Shown here in pieces: positions 7,240 through 14,296 of a stretch of 21,768 nt of DNA. The notes under the pieces were generated by a model. It worked only from the letters and a program-made list of their open reading frames with translations. It made no database searches and had not been told where the DNA came from. Every line of letters begins with the position of its first letter. Position 1 is the first letter of the stretch. Location of the stretch: positions 1 through 21,768 of the forward strand of contig USFD01000054.1 in the NCBI GenBank assembly GCA_900553885.1. The letters run 5' to 3'. Source of the stretch: an uncultured Ruminococcus sp. GTDB taxonomy: Bacteria > Bacillota > Clostridia > Lachnospirales > Lachnospiraceae. The position numbers were made by a program, and so were the translations under genes.

Positions 7240-7797
7240 TTACACTCTTGATAAGTACTCGCCTGTTCTTGTATCGATCTTCAGGACATCACCTGTCTCA
7301 CAGAACAGCGGAACCATTACAACAGCGCCTGTCTCAACTGTTGCCGGCTTTGTTGCTCCCTGTGCTGTATCGCCCTTGAATCCCGGCTCTGTCTCTGTAA
7401 TAGCCAGCTCCACGAAAAGCGGCGGCTCAACAGAAAATACATTTCCCTTATGGGAACAGATCTTTACTGTCTCGTTCTCTTTTACAAATTTCAGTGCATC
7501 GCCTACCACATCTGCGTTCAGAGCGATCTGATCGTATGTCTCCATATCCATGAAGTTGTACAGATCTCCGTCCTTATACAGATACTGCATGTCTTTTCTG
7601 TCAATGTGCGCATTTTCAAACTTCTCAGTGGGACGGAAAGTCTTTTCAACCACACCGCCGCTGATGATGTTCTTCAGCTTTGTTCTTACAAAAGCTGCGC
7701 CTTTTCCCGGTTTTACATGCTGAAATTCCATAATCTGATAAATATTTCCATCAATTTCTACGGTTAAGCCGTTCTTAAAATCTCCTGCTGAAACCAT
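7240..7797 (-). CDS. efp: Translation elongation factor P
   Basis: This 185-residue protein has the standard efp length and three-domain arrangement. It binds ribosomes stalled on polyproline stretches and promotes peptide-bond formation. The N-terminal KOW-like domain carries the KPGKG loop at 29-33, where K32 is the position modified in some bacteria; no modification enzyme gene is visible here. The C-terminal OB domain ends with GDVLKIDTRTGEYLSRV, typical of the family. The start is supported by a GAAGGAGG ribosome site 7 nt upstream. It lies downstream of yqeG but has its own promoter (7846-7874) and a clean terminator, so it can be transcribed alone. The surface protein upregulated from the next operon contains few proline runs, so no link is suggested. 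Confidence 0.98.
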   Translation of the reverse strand: MVSAGDFKNGLTVEIDGNIYQIMEFQHVKPGKGAAFVRTKLKNIISGGVVEKTFRPTEKFENAHIDRKDMQYLYKDGDLYNFMDMETYDQIALNADVVGDALKFVKENETVKICSHKGNVFSVEPPLFVELAITETEPGFKGDTAQGATKPATVETGAVVMVPLFCETGDVLKIDTRTGEYLSRV

Positions 7798-7845
7798 GTA
7801 TAATCCTCCTTCAATTACGCCTTTACTCAGCGCTCCACTCTATAC

Positions 7846-7874
7846 ATTCTATAATATAATTCCCTTTTTTTCAA
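7846..7874 (-). promoter_or_regulatory. Probable promoter of efp
   Basis: On the minus strand TTGAAA (7869-7874) and TAGAAT (7846-7851) are spaced 17 bp. Transcription would start about 40 nt upstream of the efp ATG. Other TATTAT-like boxes overlap, but none has a -35 at good spacing. Confidence 0.55.
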
Positions 7875-7882
7875 TCCTTTTT

Positions 7883-8401
7883 TTACCTGCCGGCTTTTTG
7901 CCGCTTTTTCTCCTTTTTTGTATAAAAGTGGAGAACTACTTTTTCAAGATATCTTTTCAGTACGATCTGGATCTCTTCTTTCGGGTGGATCGGCCGGACA
8001 AGTATATTGCGTATGCCCGCCCGCTTTGCTCCCCACACATCCGTAAAAAGCTGGTCCCCCACAAAAAGCGTTGTTTCTCTGGTGGTCCCCATAATCTCCA
8101 TAGCCCGGATATAATTCTTTGTGGAAGGCTTATGCGCATTACAGATATAATTTGTCTGAATGTCCTTATTAAACATCTTTACTCTGGCCTCCTGATTATT
8201 GGAAATCAGGCAGGAAGCAAATCCGATCTTTTTCAGCCTGTCAAAGAGTTTTCTGGCTCTGTCGTCCGCCGGCGCTCCGTGAGGCACAAGGGTATTGTCA
8301 ATATCAAAGATAACGCCCCGGTATCCTTCTTCATACAACTTTTCAAATGGGATGACATATGTGGACGCCACATACTCATCCGGAAAAAACCTGTCAAACA
8401 T
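7883..8401 (-). CDS. yqeG: YqeG family HAD-IIIA phosphatase
   Basis: This 172-residue cytoplasmic HAD-superfamily phosphatase belongs to the YqeG family. Motif I is FDIDNTLV with nucleophile D33 and acid D35, motif II is LISNN (S67), motif III lysine is K91 in AHKPS, and motif IV is VGDQLFTDV (D116, D121). All catalytic residues are present. The physiological substrate is uncertain; the family resembles phosphatidylglycerophosphate phosphatases. The ATG overlaps the stop of the preceding chorismate mutase-shikimate kinase gene by one base (TAATG), so the two genes are translationally coupled. The C-terminus is very basic (KKEKKRQKAGR). No terminator is seen between it and efp. Confidence 0.93.
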   Translation of the reverse strand: MFDRFFPDEYVASTYVIPFEKLYEEGYRGVIFDIDNTLVPHGAPADDRARKLFDRLKKIGFASCLISNNQEARVKMFNKDIQTNYICNAHKPSTKNYIRAMEIMGTTRETTLFVGDQLFTDVWGAKRAGIRNILVRPIHPKEEIQIVLKRYLEKVVLHFYTKKEKKRQKAGR

Positions 8402-9186
8402 TATTTTTCATCCAACTCCATCAGTTTAGAAATCAGTTCCTCACAGATCTGCAGAATCGTTTTATTATCCGTCTGCACTACAACATCCGCAGCGGCCTCA
8501 TATTTCTCCCGCCGTTTCTCCATCATATCTGCAATAAACTCAACATTTTTATTTCCTTCAAGAATCGGTCTGTCATTGCTGTCCTTCACTCTCTCATAGA
8601 TCGTCTCCGGACTGGCGGTAAGAAGAACAACCCTTCCGTTCTTTTTCATCTCAACCACATTTTCCTGACGGAGAGCCACGCCGCCGCCGCAGGAAATGAT
8701 ACAGCTCTCGCCGGTCTGCAGTTCTTTCAGAAGATTTGTTTCAAGGTTACGGAAATACTCTTCCCCGTATGTGGAAAAAATATCCGGAATGCTCATTCCT
8801 TCCTTCTCTGCAATTACCTGATCCATCTCCACCAGCTTCATATCAAACATCGTACTCAGATAATCGGAAATCGTTGATTTACCGGAGCCCATAAATCCGA
8901 TCAGGACGATATTGTACGGGAACAGCTTTCTCGCCTGTATTCTCCTGCTGCCGCGGAGAATCTGCTGAAATACATCCTGTATTTCTTCCTGATACCTGTT
9001 TCCCTTCAGCTTTTCCTCCAGCCGGTGCTGCTGCTTGGCTTCCTGAGCCGGCTGAAGTATGGGCATTCCGTATGTTTCTTTGTAAGCCATGATCTTCTCG
9101 ACAATCGAATTTCTTTCCACCAGCGCGTCAATAATTTTATCGTCGCAGATGGCAAGCTGCTCACGGTACATTTCCAAATCGTTCAT
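8401..9186 (-). CDS. Fused chorismate mutase - shikimate kinase
   Basis: This 261-residue bifunctional enzyme of aromatic amino acid synthesis has an AroQ-type chorismate mutase (about 1-85) and an AroK-type shikimate kinase (about 90-255). The mutase part keeps R8, R25, K36 and E49, matching R11, R28, K39 and E52 of the E. coli enzyme, but has Q48 where R51 is expected. The kinase part has the P-loop GFMGSGKST (97-105), the EMDQ shikimate-site aspartate (D122), FRNLE, the glycine triplet SCGGG (165-169) and the NDRPIL lid arginine (R206). The start at 9186 is chosen because GGAGG lies 6 nt upstream. An in-frame ATG at 9192 abuts the ribosome site, and one at 9303 lies in the promoter. The gene is coupled to yqeG by a TAATG overlap. 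Confidence 0.93.
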   Translation of the reverse strand: MNDLEMYREQLAICDDKIIDALVERNSIVEKIMAYKETYGMPILQPAQEAKQQHRLEEKLKGNRYQEEIQDVFQQILRGSRRIQARKLFPYNIVLIGFMGSGKSTISDYLSTMFDMKLVEMDQVIAEKEGMSIPDIFSTYGEEYFRNLETNLLKELQTGESCIISCGGGVALRQENVVEMKKNGRVVLLTASPETIYERVKDSNDRPILEGNKNVEFIADMMEKRREKYEAAADVVVQTDNKTILQICEELISKLMELDEK

Positions 9187-9192
9187 TTTCAT

Positions 9193-9197
9193 CCTCC
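9193..9197 (-). promoter_or_regulatory. Ribosome binding site that fixes the chorismate mutase-shikimate kinase start
   Basis: GGAGG is followed after 6 nt by the ATG at 9184-9186. The in-frame ATG at 9190-9192 touches the site and is unlikely to be used. Confidence 0.75.
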
Positions 9198-9303
9198 GTC
9201 TGTAAAGCGGATTTCTATCCGCCCCGGTGCTTCTTCTGGGCACGGATCCCTTTATGCTTCGGCAACAGAAAATTGCCTGCTCCGCGCCCGCACAGTACAC
9301 CAT

Positions 9304-9332
9304 ATTATAGCAATTTTCCCCTGCTATGGCAA
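9304..9332 (-). promoter_or_regulatory. Promoter of the aro-yqeG operon
   Basis: On the minus strand TTGCCA (9327-9332) and a perfect TATAAT (9304-9309) are spaced 17 bp. The leader of about 110 nt before the ATG includes a GCGGAT/ATCCGC hairpin shortly upstream of the ribosome site. No riboswitch or T-box sequence was recognised in it. Confidence 0.8.
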
Positions 9333-9372
9333 GGATGAATCAAGGAAGCCCGGGCAGGCTCTGCCATTCAGC

Positions 9373-10308
9373 TCAGGCCTGATCGGGGATGAAAATCTTG
9401 CAGATTACTTCGTTTTCTGTCACCAGGGGCTTCTTGTGGGTAAAGAATACGGTTCCTGCAGTAGGGGAAAGCACAGTCGAAATCACATTCCCTTCATAAG
9501 GATGTACAATCTCTGCCAGAGGCGTACCCATCCGGACTTCGTCCCCGGGATGGCACAGTCTCCGGTAAATTCCGCCTGCGGCTGTTCGCACAGAAGCCAG
9601 TTCTTCCTCTGCAATTACAGTGGAAATATAACCGCTGTGGCAGCTGTATTTCAGAATTCCCATTCTTGTCAGGAAACGGAGTACTGCTGAAACCGCCTGC
9701 CTTGCTGATGCCTCGTCAATAAAATCTGTTTCTGTGGTATAGATCGAATACGCATTTGTATCCCAGATCTGCCAGTTGTAATTCAACGTCGTTGTATCAA
9801 TAGGTCTGGGCTTTCTCACCACTACATAAGGGAGCCCGAACAGCCCCGCAAGGCTGGTATTCTGCTTTCCGGTATCCATCATCCGGACATGGGGAATAAA
9901 ATCTCCGGGCATATAGAAACTGGCAAACTGTATGCCATAATCATAATCCTTTACTTTTTCAAATACACCTGCCGCGATCCGCTGGGTTGTCTCGCCCAGA
10001 TTATAGCCGGGAAACATCCGGTTTATATCTGTATTATCCACAGGCCAGAACCGTTTCCCGATATTCATGGCGTGATGGTTGACAGAGGGGACAACCAGAA
10101 TTTCTTTGTCCGCCGCAATCTTCCGTGCTGCCTCCAGCTCTTCCAGCTTTCTTATGATCTGGGAACATACATAAAGCTGCTGCACTTCATTTCCGCGGAT
10201 GCTTCCCACGATACAGGCCGCCTTTTTTCCGTGTCCGAAGCTGTAGCCGCTGATTGTAAGGTCTTCCCTGTACGGAGAATCCAGCTTATAAATTTCTGTC
10301 TTTCTCAT
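9373..10308 (-). CDS. AstE/aspartoacylase-like protein lacking zinc-site histidines (probable pseudoenzyme)
   Basis: This 311-residue protein is a paralogue of the product of the preceding gene, from the succinylglutamate desuccinylase/aspartoacylase family. It keeps the fold landmarks: an NxxR-type motif DINRMFPG (94-101), a glutamate at 193 (TTETDF) near the expected general base, and a C-terminal beta-rich barrel (about 222-310) with GGIYRRLCHPGDEVRMG. The first zinc motif, normally GxHGNE, reads GSIRGNE with R38 for histidine; E41 remains. The third ligand region reads GIQFAS in place of DIHAS. Metal binding is therefore doubtful. The start at 10308 follows GGGGAGG and lies 5 nt after the upstream stop; longer open sequence upstream overlaps the neighbour out of frame. 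It could be a regulatory or binding partner of the active paralogue. It is the last gene of the ATP-grasp operon. Confidence 0.85.
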   Translation of the reverse strand: MRKTEIYKLDSPYREDLTISGYSFGHGKKAACIVGSIRGNEVQQLYVCSQIIRKLEELEAARKIAADKEILVVPSVNHHAMNIGKRFWPVDNTDINRMFPGYNLGETTQRIAAGVFEKVKDYDYGIQFASFYMPGDFIPHVRMMDTGKQNTSLAGLFGLPYVVVRKPRPIDTTTLNYNWQIWDTNAYSIYTTETDFIDEASARQAVSAVLRFLTRMGILKYSCHSGYISTVIAEEELASVRTAAGGIYRRLCHPGDEVRMGTPLAEIVHPYEGNVISTVLSPTAGTVFFTHKKPLVTENEVICKIFIPDQA

Positions 10309-10313
10309 ATTTC

Positions 10314-11261
10314 TTATGCCTCCCCTTCTTCTCTGCTTCCCAGTATTCTTCCAAGCAGTGATCCGCTGTACACCACCGGATATTCTCTTCTGGTGAACAC
10401 CATTCCGGATATCGGCGCCGTTACCGACTGCTCCACATCTCCGGTCAGCGGATTCAGAATTTCTCCCAGAAGCGTTCCCTTCTCCACCTGCTCTCCGATC
10501 TTTACATGAGGCACATAGATTCCGGCGCTGTCTGCGTTCAGATATCCCACTTCCCTGTCTGTGGATACAATCGGTTTTCTTACTTCTCCCACAGGTCCTT
10601 CCCAGACGCCCAGTTCCTTCATTACGTTCAGAATACCTTCCACAAGCTGGTTTCCGTAGGATCTGGTAATCCGCATTCCGACTCCCATCTCCACTACCAG
10701 CGTAGGAGTTCCCACGCTGTTCAGACTGTAAGCCAGCGTAGATTCCAGAACAGTTGCCGAAGCATGAATCCACACAAAATCCACATTAATCTTCTTCGCA
10801 AGGGGGACAAGCGTCTCCGCGGTAATCTCATTAATCCGCACCTGCGGCAGCTCCATCAGGAAAATGTTACTTGCATGAATATCCACGCACAGATCTGCGC
10901 CTTTCAGATCTTCTGTCAGTTTATATACAACGGATTCCATCATGGGACCTTCTTCATTTCCCGGGAAAATCCGGTTCATATCCAGATCAAACATGGGAAT
11001 TCCTCTTGTAATTGAGTCAATCCCCAGCGGGTTCAGGGCCGGATAAATATCCACAATTCCTTTCAGATACCCCGGCTCGGCTTTCAGCCTTCTCAGCAGC
11101 TCATAACAGACAAACTGCCCCTCCAGCTCATCCCCGTGTGTGCCGGTTACAATTGCAATCCGTTTTTCATCCCCGGAGGGATGCGCCGGCATAATCCGGT
11201 TTTTCCGGATCGTAAGTTTCTCATCTACCGGCAGTTCCATTGACACGACTGTCTCTACCAT
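10314..11261 (-). CDS. AstE/aspartoacylase family zinc hydrolase (predicted active)
   Basis: This 315-residue protein belongs to the succinylglutamate desuccinylase/aspartoacylase family (M14-like metallohydrolases that cut amide bonds of N-acyl amino acids or amino-terminal caps). The zinc ligands are all present: GTHGDE gives H42 and E45, and DIHAS gives H129. The substrate-binding DMNRIFPG (N96, R97) and the catalytic glutamate in VVEMG (E191) are intact. A C-terminal beta-barrel domain (about 235-310) follows. The start at 11261 is chosen because GGAGGAG lies 7 nt upstream; the ATG at 11279 overlaps that site. The gene overlaps the transglutaminase gene by 41 nt and is followed 5 nt later by its zinc-less paralogue. 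The substrate is unknown; the operon context suggests an amide product or precursor of the ATP-grasp pathway. Confidence 0.9.
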   Translation of the reverse strand: MVETVVSMELPVDEKLTIRKNRIMPAHPSGDEKRIAIVTGTHGDELEGQFVCYELLRRLKAEPGYLKGIVDIYPALNPLGIDSITRGIPMFDLDMNRIFPGNEEGPMMESVVYKLTEDLKGADLCVDIHASNIFLMELPQVRINEITAETLVPLAKKINVDFVWIHASATVLESTLAYSLNSVGTPTLVVEMGVGMRITRSYGNQLVEGILNVMKELGVWEGPVGEVRKPIVSTDREVGYLNADSAGIYVPHVKIGEQVEKGTLLGEILNPLTGDVEQSVTAPISGMVFTRREYPVVYSGSLLGRILGSREEGEA

Positions 11262-12051
11262 CACTGATCTCCTCCACATTTACATAAATTTTCTGTTCCT
11301 GGGATGCATTCCCCAGGAATACCCCTTTATCTACCGCGCAGTCTGCATAATCCCGTCCATGGGCAAGTTTGATATAATAATCATCAATATGTAGATTATT
11401 GGTAGGATCCAGGCCATACCAGCCCCCGTCCGTATAGATTTCCACCCATGCATGCGTACTCCCCTCTCCGATCATCATGCCATTCACATATCTGGCGGGA
11501 ATCCCCATATACCGCATCACCGCAATCATAATATGAGCATAGTCCTGGCATACTCCTTTTCCCATCCGCAGCGCCTGAGCAGCTGTTGTTCCCACATCTG
11601 TCACTCCCGTGGCATATACAAGCCGGGTATACAGACAGCCCATGGCGCACACCGCTTTTTCCATAACCGTCTCTGCTCTTTCTTCCCTGCACTTTTCTGT
11701 AACAGCTTCCCCGAATTCCCGGATCTCCGGCTTAATCTGCGTATACTTTGACGGATACCGGTACATGGGATGAAGGGGACATTTCTGCACAATCATCCCC
11801 TGAACATGAGCCTCTCCCGCGATACGGTAGCCAAAACTGTTATGGGGTCCGGCACAGCAGCCGCTGATCTTAAGATTTCCGAACCCGTCCCGGTCCGCGC
11901 TGGTATAGTCCGCAGGGCTCACCCTGCATTCTGACAGCATGATTTTCTGCCGCAAAGAGTCCCCGGGAACGCAGCGCAGTGCAAAATAATGGCTGCTTAC
12001 CGGAGACGAAAATTTCAGTTCCATACTGTACTCAAATCTCAGTTTTCTCAT
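11221..12051 (-). CDS. Transglutaminase-like cysteine protease-fold protein
   Basis: This 276-residue protein has the bacterial transglutaminase-like N-terminal domain (about 1-110) and a catalytic transglutaminase-like core. The triad is visible as GKGVCQDYAH (C168), STHAWVE (H200) and GLDPTNN (D215). Proteins of this COG1305 type may act as cysteine peptidases or amide-forming or amide-cleaving enzymes. No signal peptide is present, so it should be cytoplasmic. The start at 12051 begins MRKLRFEYSM, the usual family beginning, with AGAGG 8 nt upstream; the longer frame to 12207 runs back into the alpha-E gene and lacks a ribosome site. It lies about 52 nt after the alpha-E stop and overlaps the AstE-like start by 41 nt. 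The ATP-grasp, alpha-E, transglutaminase order is the recognised conserved trio. Confidence 0.92.
   Translation of the reverse strand: MRKLRFEYSMELKFSSPVSSHYFALRCVPGDSLRQKIMLSECRVSPADYTSADRDGFGNLKISGCCAGPHNSFGYRIAGEAHVQGMIVQKCPLHPMYRYPSKYTQIKPEIREFGEAVTEKCREERAETVMEKAVCAMGCLYTRLVYATGVTDVGTTAAQALRMGKGVCQDYAHIMIAVMRYMGIPARYVNGMMIGEGSTHAWVEIYTDGGWYGLDPTNNLHIDDYYIKLAHGRDYADCAVDKGVFLGNASQEQKIYVNVEEISDGRDSRVNGTAGR
11269..11275 (-). promoter_or_regulatory. Ribosome binding site that fixes the AstE-like start
   Basis: GGAGGAG is followed after 7 nt by the ATG at 11259-11261. It lies inside the 3' end of the transglutaminase-like gene, so the AstE-like gene is read from within its neighbour. Confidence 0.7.
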
Positions 12052-12103
12052 AATATAAGCCTCTGCTCTCTTAATAATAACTTCCGGCTTTTTGTGTACC
12101 GTT

Positions 12104-12778
12104 TTATGCAAAAAGGCTTCCGAGACATCCAAGCGCTTCCCGGTAATGGGCTTCCGGATTTTCTTCCCGGAGTATAATATCCCCCAGGCGTCCCAGGCTT
12201 TCCGCATGATAGTTCAGACTGGTTTTTTCAAGCCGGTTGCACAGCTTCCGGTACTCTTTTTCCAGATCCCCGGTGTGATATTCAAGACGGAGGCAGAGAT
12301 CCAGACGTTCTACATATTTTCCGCATTTCAGGATATTGCGGCACTCTTCCTGATCTATATAGTCATCGGCTCCACCCCAGAATGCCAGCAGATAATCAAT
12401 GACCTGCTGCAGCTCAAGCAGCGGCGCCGTTGTCTTTTTGCAGGCCTCAAACGTATCCAGAGCAAGCTGAACATAGGACAGTACCGCAGTACTCAGCTCA
12501 TCCCGGAGCACAACTGCATTGTCGTAAGCACGTTTCATATTGGAAAGCACAGAATCCGGATTGTCCTCGCCAAAAAGATAAGACTGTACAAACTGCTGGT
12601 TGGATGTATAGATATTGGGAATATTCAGCTTCTTACAATATGTCTCATAAATCCCTTCCGGCTGCTCAATAATTCTGTCATAAATATGAAAAAACATTCT
12701 CAGCGTTGTATACACCCGTTCTGTATAACGCCCCAGCCAGTACAGATGATCTACTTTTTCCATTGAGATAATACCCAT
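12104..12778 (-). CDS. Alpha-E domain protein (DUF403)
   Basis: This 224-residue all-helical protein belongs to the alpha-E (COG2307) family. The family hallmark near the N-terminus is visible as LYWLGRYTERV (12-22), followed by long amphipathic helices and the C-terminal ESLGRLGDIILREE. Members almost always occur beside a circularly permuted ATP-grasp protein, and a partner or scaffold role in the same amide-forming pathway has been suggested; no activity is proven. The ATG at 12778 overlaps the ATP-grasp stop by 28 nt, with AAGGA just upstream and a stronger GGAGGAGG further back. An internal ATG at 12763 is a weaker alternative. The length is shorter than many proteobacterial homologues, which run to about 300 residues. 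Confidence 0.9.
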   Translation of the reverse strand: MGIISMEKVDHLYWLGRYTERVYTTLRMFFHIYDRIIEQPEGIYETYCKKLNIPNIYTSNQQFVQSYLFGEDNPDSVLSNMKRAYDNAVVLRDELSTAVLSYVQLALDTFEACKKTTAPLLELQQVIDYLLAFWGGADDYIDQEECRNILKCGKYVERLDLCLRLEYHTGDLEKEYRKLCNRLEKTSLNYHAESLGRLGDIILREENPEAHYREALGCLGSLFA

Positions 12779-14073
12779 GTGTCCTTAAATCCTCCTCCCT
12801 GTGATGAATTGACTACAAACGAATCTGCATTTCTTGAAAATCTGGTCAGGCCGCTGGGCCATACCCTTGTGGTTTCCCCTGACAGAACAAAAGCACGCAG
12901 ATCCGCCTTGCGGAGAACTTTTTCATTTCCGTTCATCACTTCCATATCCTGAAAGTCAATCACCTCCTGCGCGATGAAGCGCCGGGGTTCCTGTTCTATC
13001 AGATTTTTCATCTCTGAACATTTTTCCCTGCTCAGTTCATTTCCGAAAATCACGCCGTAGCCTCCTGCCTCTGCCACGTCCTTGACCACCAGTTTCTCCA
13101 GATTGTCCAGCACGTATTTCCGGTCCTCCTCATAAAACGGAAGATACGTGGGCGCGTTTTTAAGGATCGGCTCCTGATCCAGATAATAACGGATCATCTT
13201 CGGAACAAAATAATAAATTCCTTTGTCATCAGCCACTCCGTTGCCCGGCGCATTTACAATTGCCACGTTGCCGCTCCGGTATACGTCCATAATATTTGGA
13301 ATGCCGATCAGGGACTCCGGCAGAAAGGTCATAGGATCCAGGTAATCATCGGATATTCTCCGGTAGATTACCCCCACCTTCTGTTTCTTTTTCCTGTAAT
13401 CCCGGTAGTACAGATAATTATCCTCCACAAACAGATCGGTGCAGGTGGCAAGCGCGCTCCCCGTCCGTTCTGCCAGATAGGAGTGTTCAAAATATGCCGC
13501 ATTATATCGTCCCGGCGTCATAATAACGGGTATCCCTCCTGTGTTTACCCATTCCAGTGTTTCTCTGAGCATAGCGGCATAATTTCTGTTATCTTCTACA
13601 GAATTATTTCCAAATGTGGCGGGAGAAACCCGTCTGCAGATCTCTCTGGCTATCATAGGATAAGACGCGCCTGACGGTATTCTCAGATTGTCTTCCAGAA
13701 TATACCACTGTCCGTCTTTGCCAAGCACCAGATCAATTCCGGATATGTGACTGTAGATGTTTTTCGGCGGAATAATCCCTTCGCACTGGGGAAGGTATCC
13801 GGATGATATAAAAACAAATTCTTCCGGCACAACTTTGTCTTTTATAATCTTCTTATCCCCGTATATATCATTCAGAAAAAGATTCAGGGCGTCCACTCTC
13901 TGGATCAGTCCCTTTTCCAGATATTTAAAATCCTCATGGGTAATCACCCGGGGAATTGCGTCAAAGGGAAAGAGCTGTTCGTGAAACTCGCCGTCTCTGT
14001 AAATTCCGAACTTGACGCCATACCTGGCCATCAGACGGTTAATCCCCTCCGTGTGTTCAACCAGTTCTCTCAT
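12751..14073 (-). CDS. Circularly permuted ATP-grasp protein (DUF404/DUF407, COG2308)
   Basis: This 440-residue predicted amide ligase is from the circularly permuted ATP-grasp type 2 group. ATP-grasp enzymes activate a carboxylate with ATP and join it to an amine. Visible motifs include LEDNLRIPSG (127-136), VIYRRISDDYLDP (235-247), VNAPGNGVADDK (273-284), the glycine-rich loop VVKDVAEAGGYG (329-340), KADLRAF (389-395) and the C-terminal SSQGGGFKDTWVL (423-435), which is characteristic of the family. The start at 14073 follows AGGAGGA at 7 nt; the longer frame to 14253 runs into the promoter and terminator region. It is the first gene of a five-gene operon with alpha-E, transglutaminase-like and two AstE-like genes. 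The substrates are unknown. Confidence 0.94.
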   Translation of the reverse strand: MRELVEHTEGINRLMARYGVKFGIYRDGEFHEQLFPFDAIPRVITHEDFKYLEKGLIQRVDALNLFLNDIYGDKKIIKDKVVPEEFVFISSGYLPQCEGIIPPKNIYSHISGIDLVLGKDGQWYILEDNLRIPSGASYPMIAREICRRVSPATFGNNSVEDNRNYAAMLRETLEWVNTGGIPVIMTPGRYNAAYFEHSYLAERTGSALATCTDLFVEDNYLYYRDYRKKKQKVGVIYRRISDDYLDPMTFLPESLIGIPNIMDVYRSGNVAIVNAPGNGVADDKGIYYFVPKMIRYYLDQEPILKNAPTYLPFYEEDRKYVLDNLEKLVVKDVAEAGGYGVIFGNELSREKCSEMKNLIEQEPRRFIAQEVIDFQDMEVMNGNEKVLRKADLRAFVLSGETTRVWPSGLTRFSRNADSFVVNSSQGGGFKDTWVLSQWKK

Positions 14074-14080
14074 ACATGTT

Positions 14081-14087
14081 TCCTCCT
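14081..14087 (-). promoter_or_regulatory. Ribosome binding site that fixes the ATP-grasp start
   Basis: AGGAGGA lies 7 nt upstream of the ATG at 14071-14073. A nearer out-of-frame ATG at 14075-14077 would leave only 3 nt. The site follows directly on the third leader hairpin, so folding could affect its access. Confidence 0.8.
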
Positions 14088-14094
14088 GACTAAT

Positions 14095-14132
14095 AAAGGC
14101 GCTTCCACTGCTGCCGCAGAGAAAACGCCTTT
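14095..14132 (-). other. Long leader hairpin next to the ATP-grasp ribosome site
   Basis: The arms 14095-14106 and 14121-14132 pair over 12 positions (AAAGGCG with CGCCTTT, then further A-T and G-U pairs). After one mismatch, CTGC/GCAG closes a GGCA tetraloop. The stem ends 7 nt before the AGGAGGA site. The minus-strand TTTATT after the stem is too weak to be a convincing terminator. Confidence 0.7.
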
Positions 14133-14139
14133 GTCTTCC

Positions 14140-14157
14140 GACTGTCCGAAGACAGTC
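14140..14157 (-). other. UUCG-capped leader hairpin
   Basis: On the minus strand GACTGTC and GACAGTC form a perfect 7-bp stem closed by TTCG, an exceptionally stable RNA tetraloop. It lies between the terminator-like hairpin and the ribosome-site hairpin of the ATP-grasp leader. Confidence 0.75.
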
Positions 14158-14166
14158 TTTCCTGAA

Positions 14167-14212
14167 AATAAATATATAAAAAGGGCACCCGATCAGAAGA
14201 TCAAGCGCCCTT
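14167..14212 (-). terminator. Intrinsic terminator between the ATP-grasp promoter and gene
   Basis: On the minus strand a 14-bp stem (including G-U pairs) closes a TTCT loop and is followed by a T-rich tract TTTTTATATATTT. It lies 85-130 nt after the OpuC ATPase stop and may end that operon. It also lies only about 6 nt past the predicted start of the ATP-grasp transcript, so transcripts from that promoter must read through it. Attenuation is possible. Confidence 0.8.
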
Positions 14213-14224
14213 GCTATGTGAGAT

Positions 14225-14253
14225 AATATAAACGTTTTTTGCTCTGCTGTCAA
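14225..14253 (-). promoter_or_regulatory. Promoter upstream of the ATP-grasp operon
   Basis: On the minus strand a perfect TTGACA (14248-14253) and TATATT (14225-14230) are spaced 17 bp. Transcription would begin near 14218, giving a leader of about 145 nt with three hairpins. No alternative promoter of similar quality lies between the terminator and the gene. Confidence 0.7.
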
Positions 14254-14296
14254 GACTTTTTCTTCCCGTCCCTGCAGGGCTGCTTCTTATTTCCGC

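Noticed and set aside
9187..9303. An N-terminal extension of the chorismate mutase-shikimate kinase starting at 9303
   Set aside because: That ATG overlaps the promoter -10 region, so it would not be in the transcript, and the extension has no mutase-like sequence.
9333..9372. Terminator after the last gene of the ATP-grasp operon (AGCC/GGCT around CCCGGG)
   Set aside because: The stem is only about 4 bp and no T-tract follows; read-through into the aro operon cannot be excluded.
9373..10773. A 466-codon frame that would extend the second AstE-like gene by 155 residues at its N-terminus
   Set aside because: The extra part overlaps the first AstE-like gene out of frame, has no family-like sequence, and a ribosome site and ATG exist at 10308.
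14074..14253. T-box or amino-acid riboswitch in the ATP-grasp leader
   Set aside because: No T-box consensus (AGGGTGGnACCGCG) and no other riboswitch consensus was found; only hairpins are supported.
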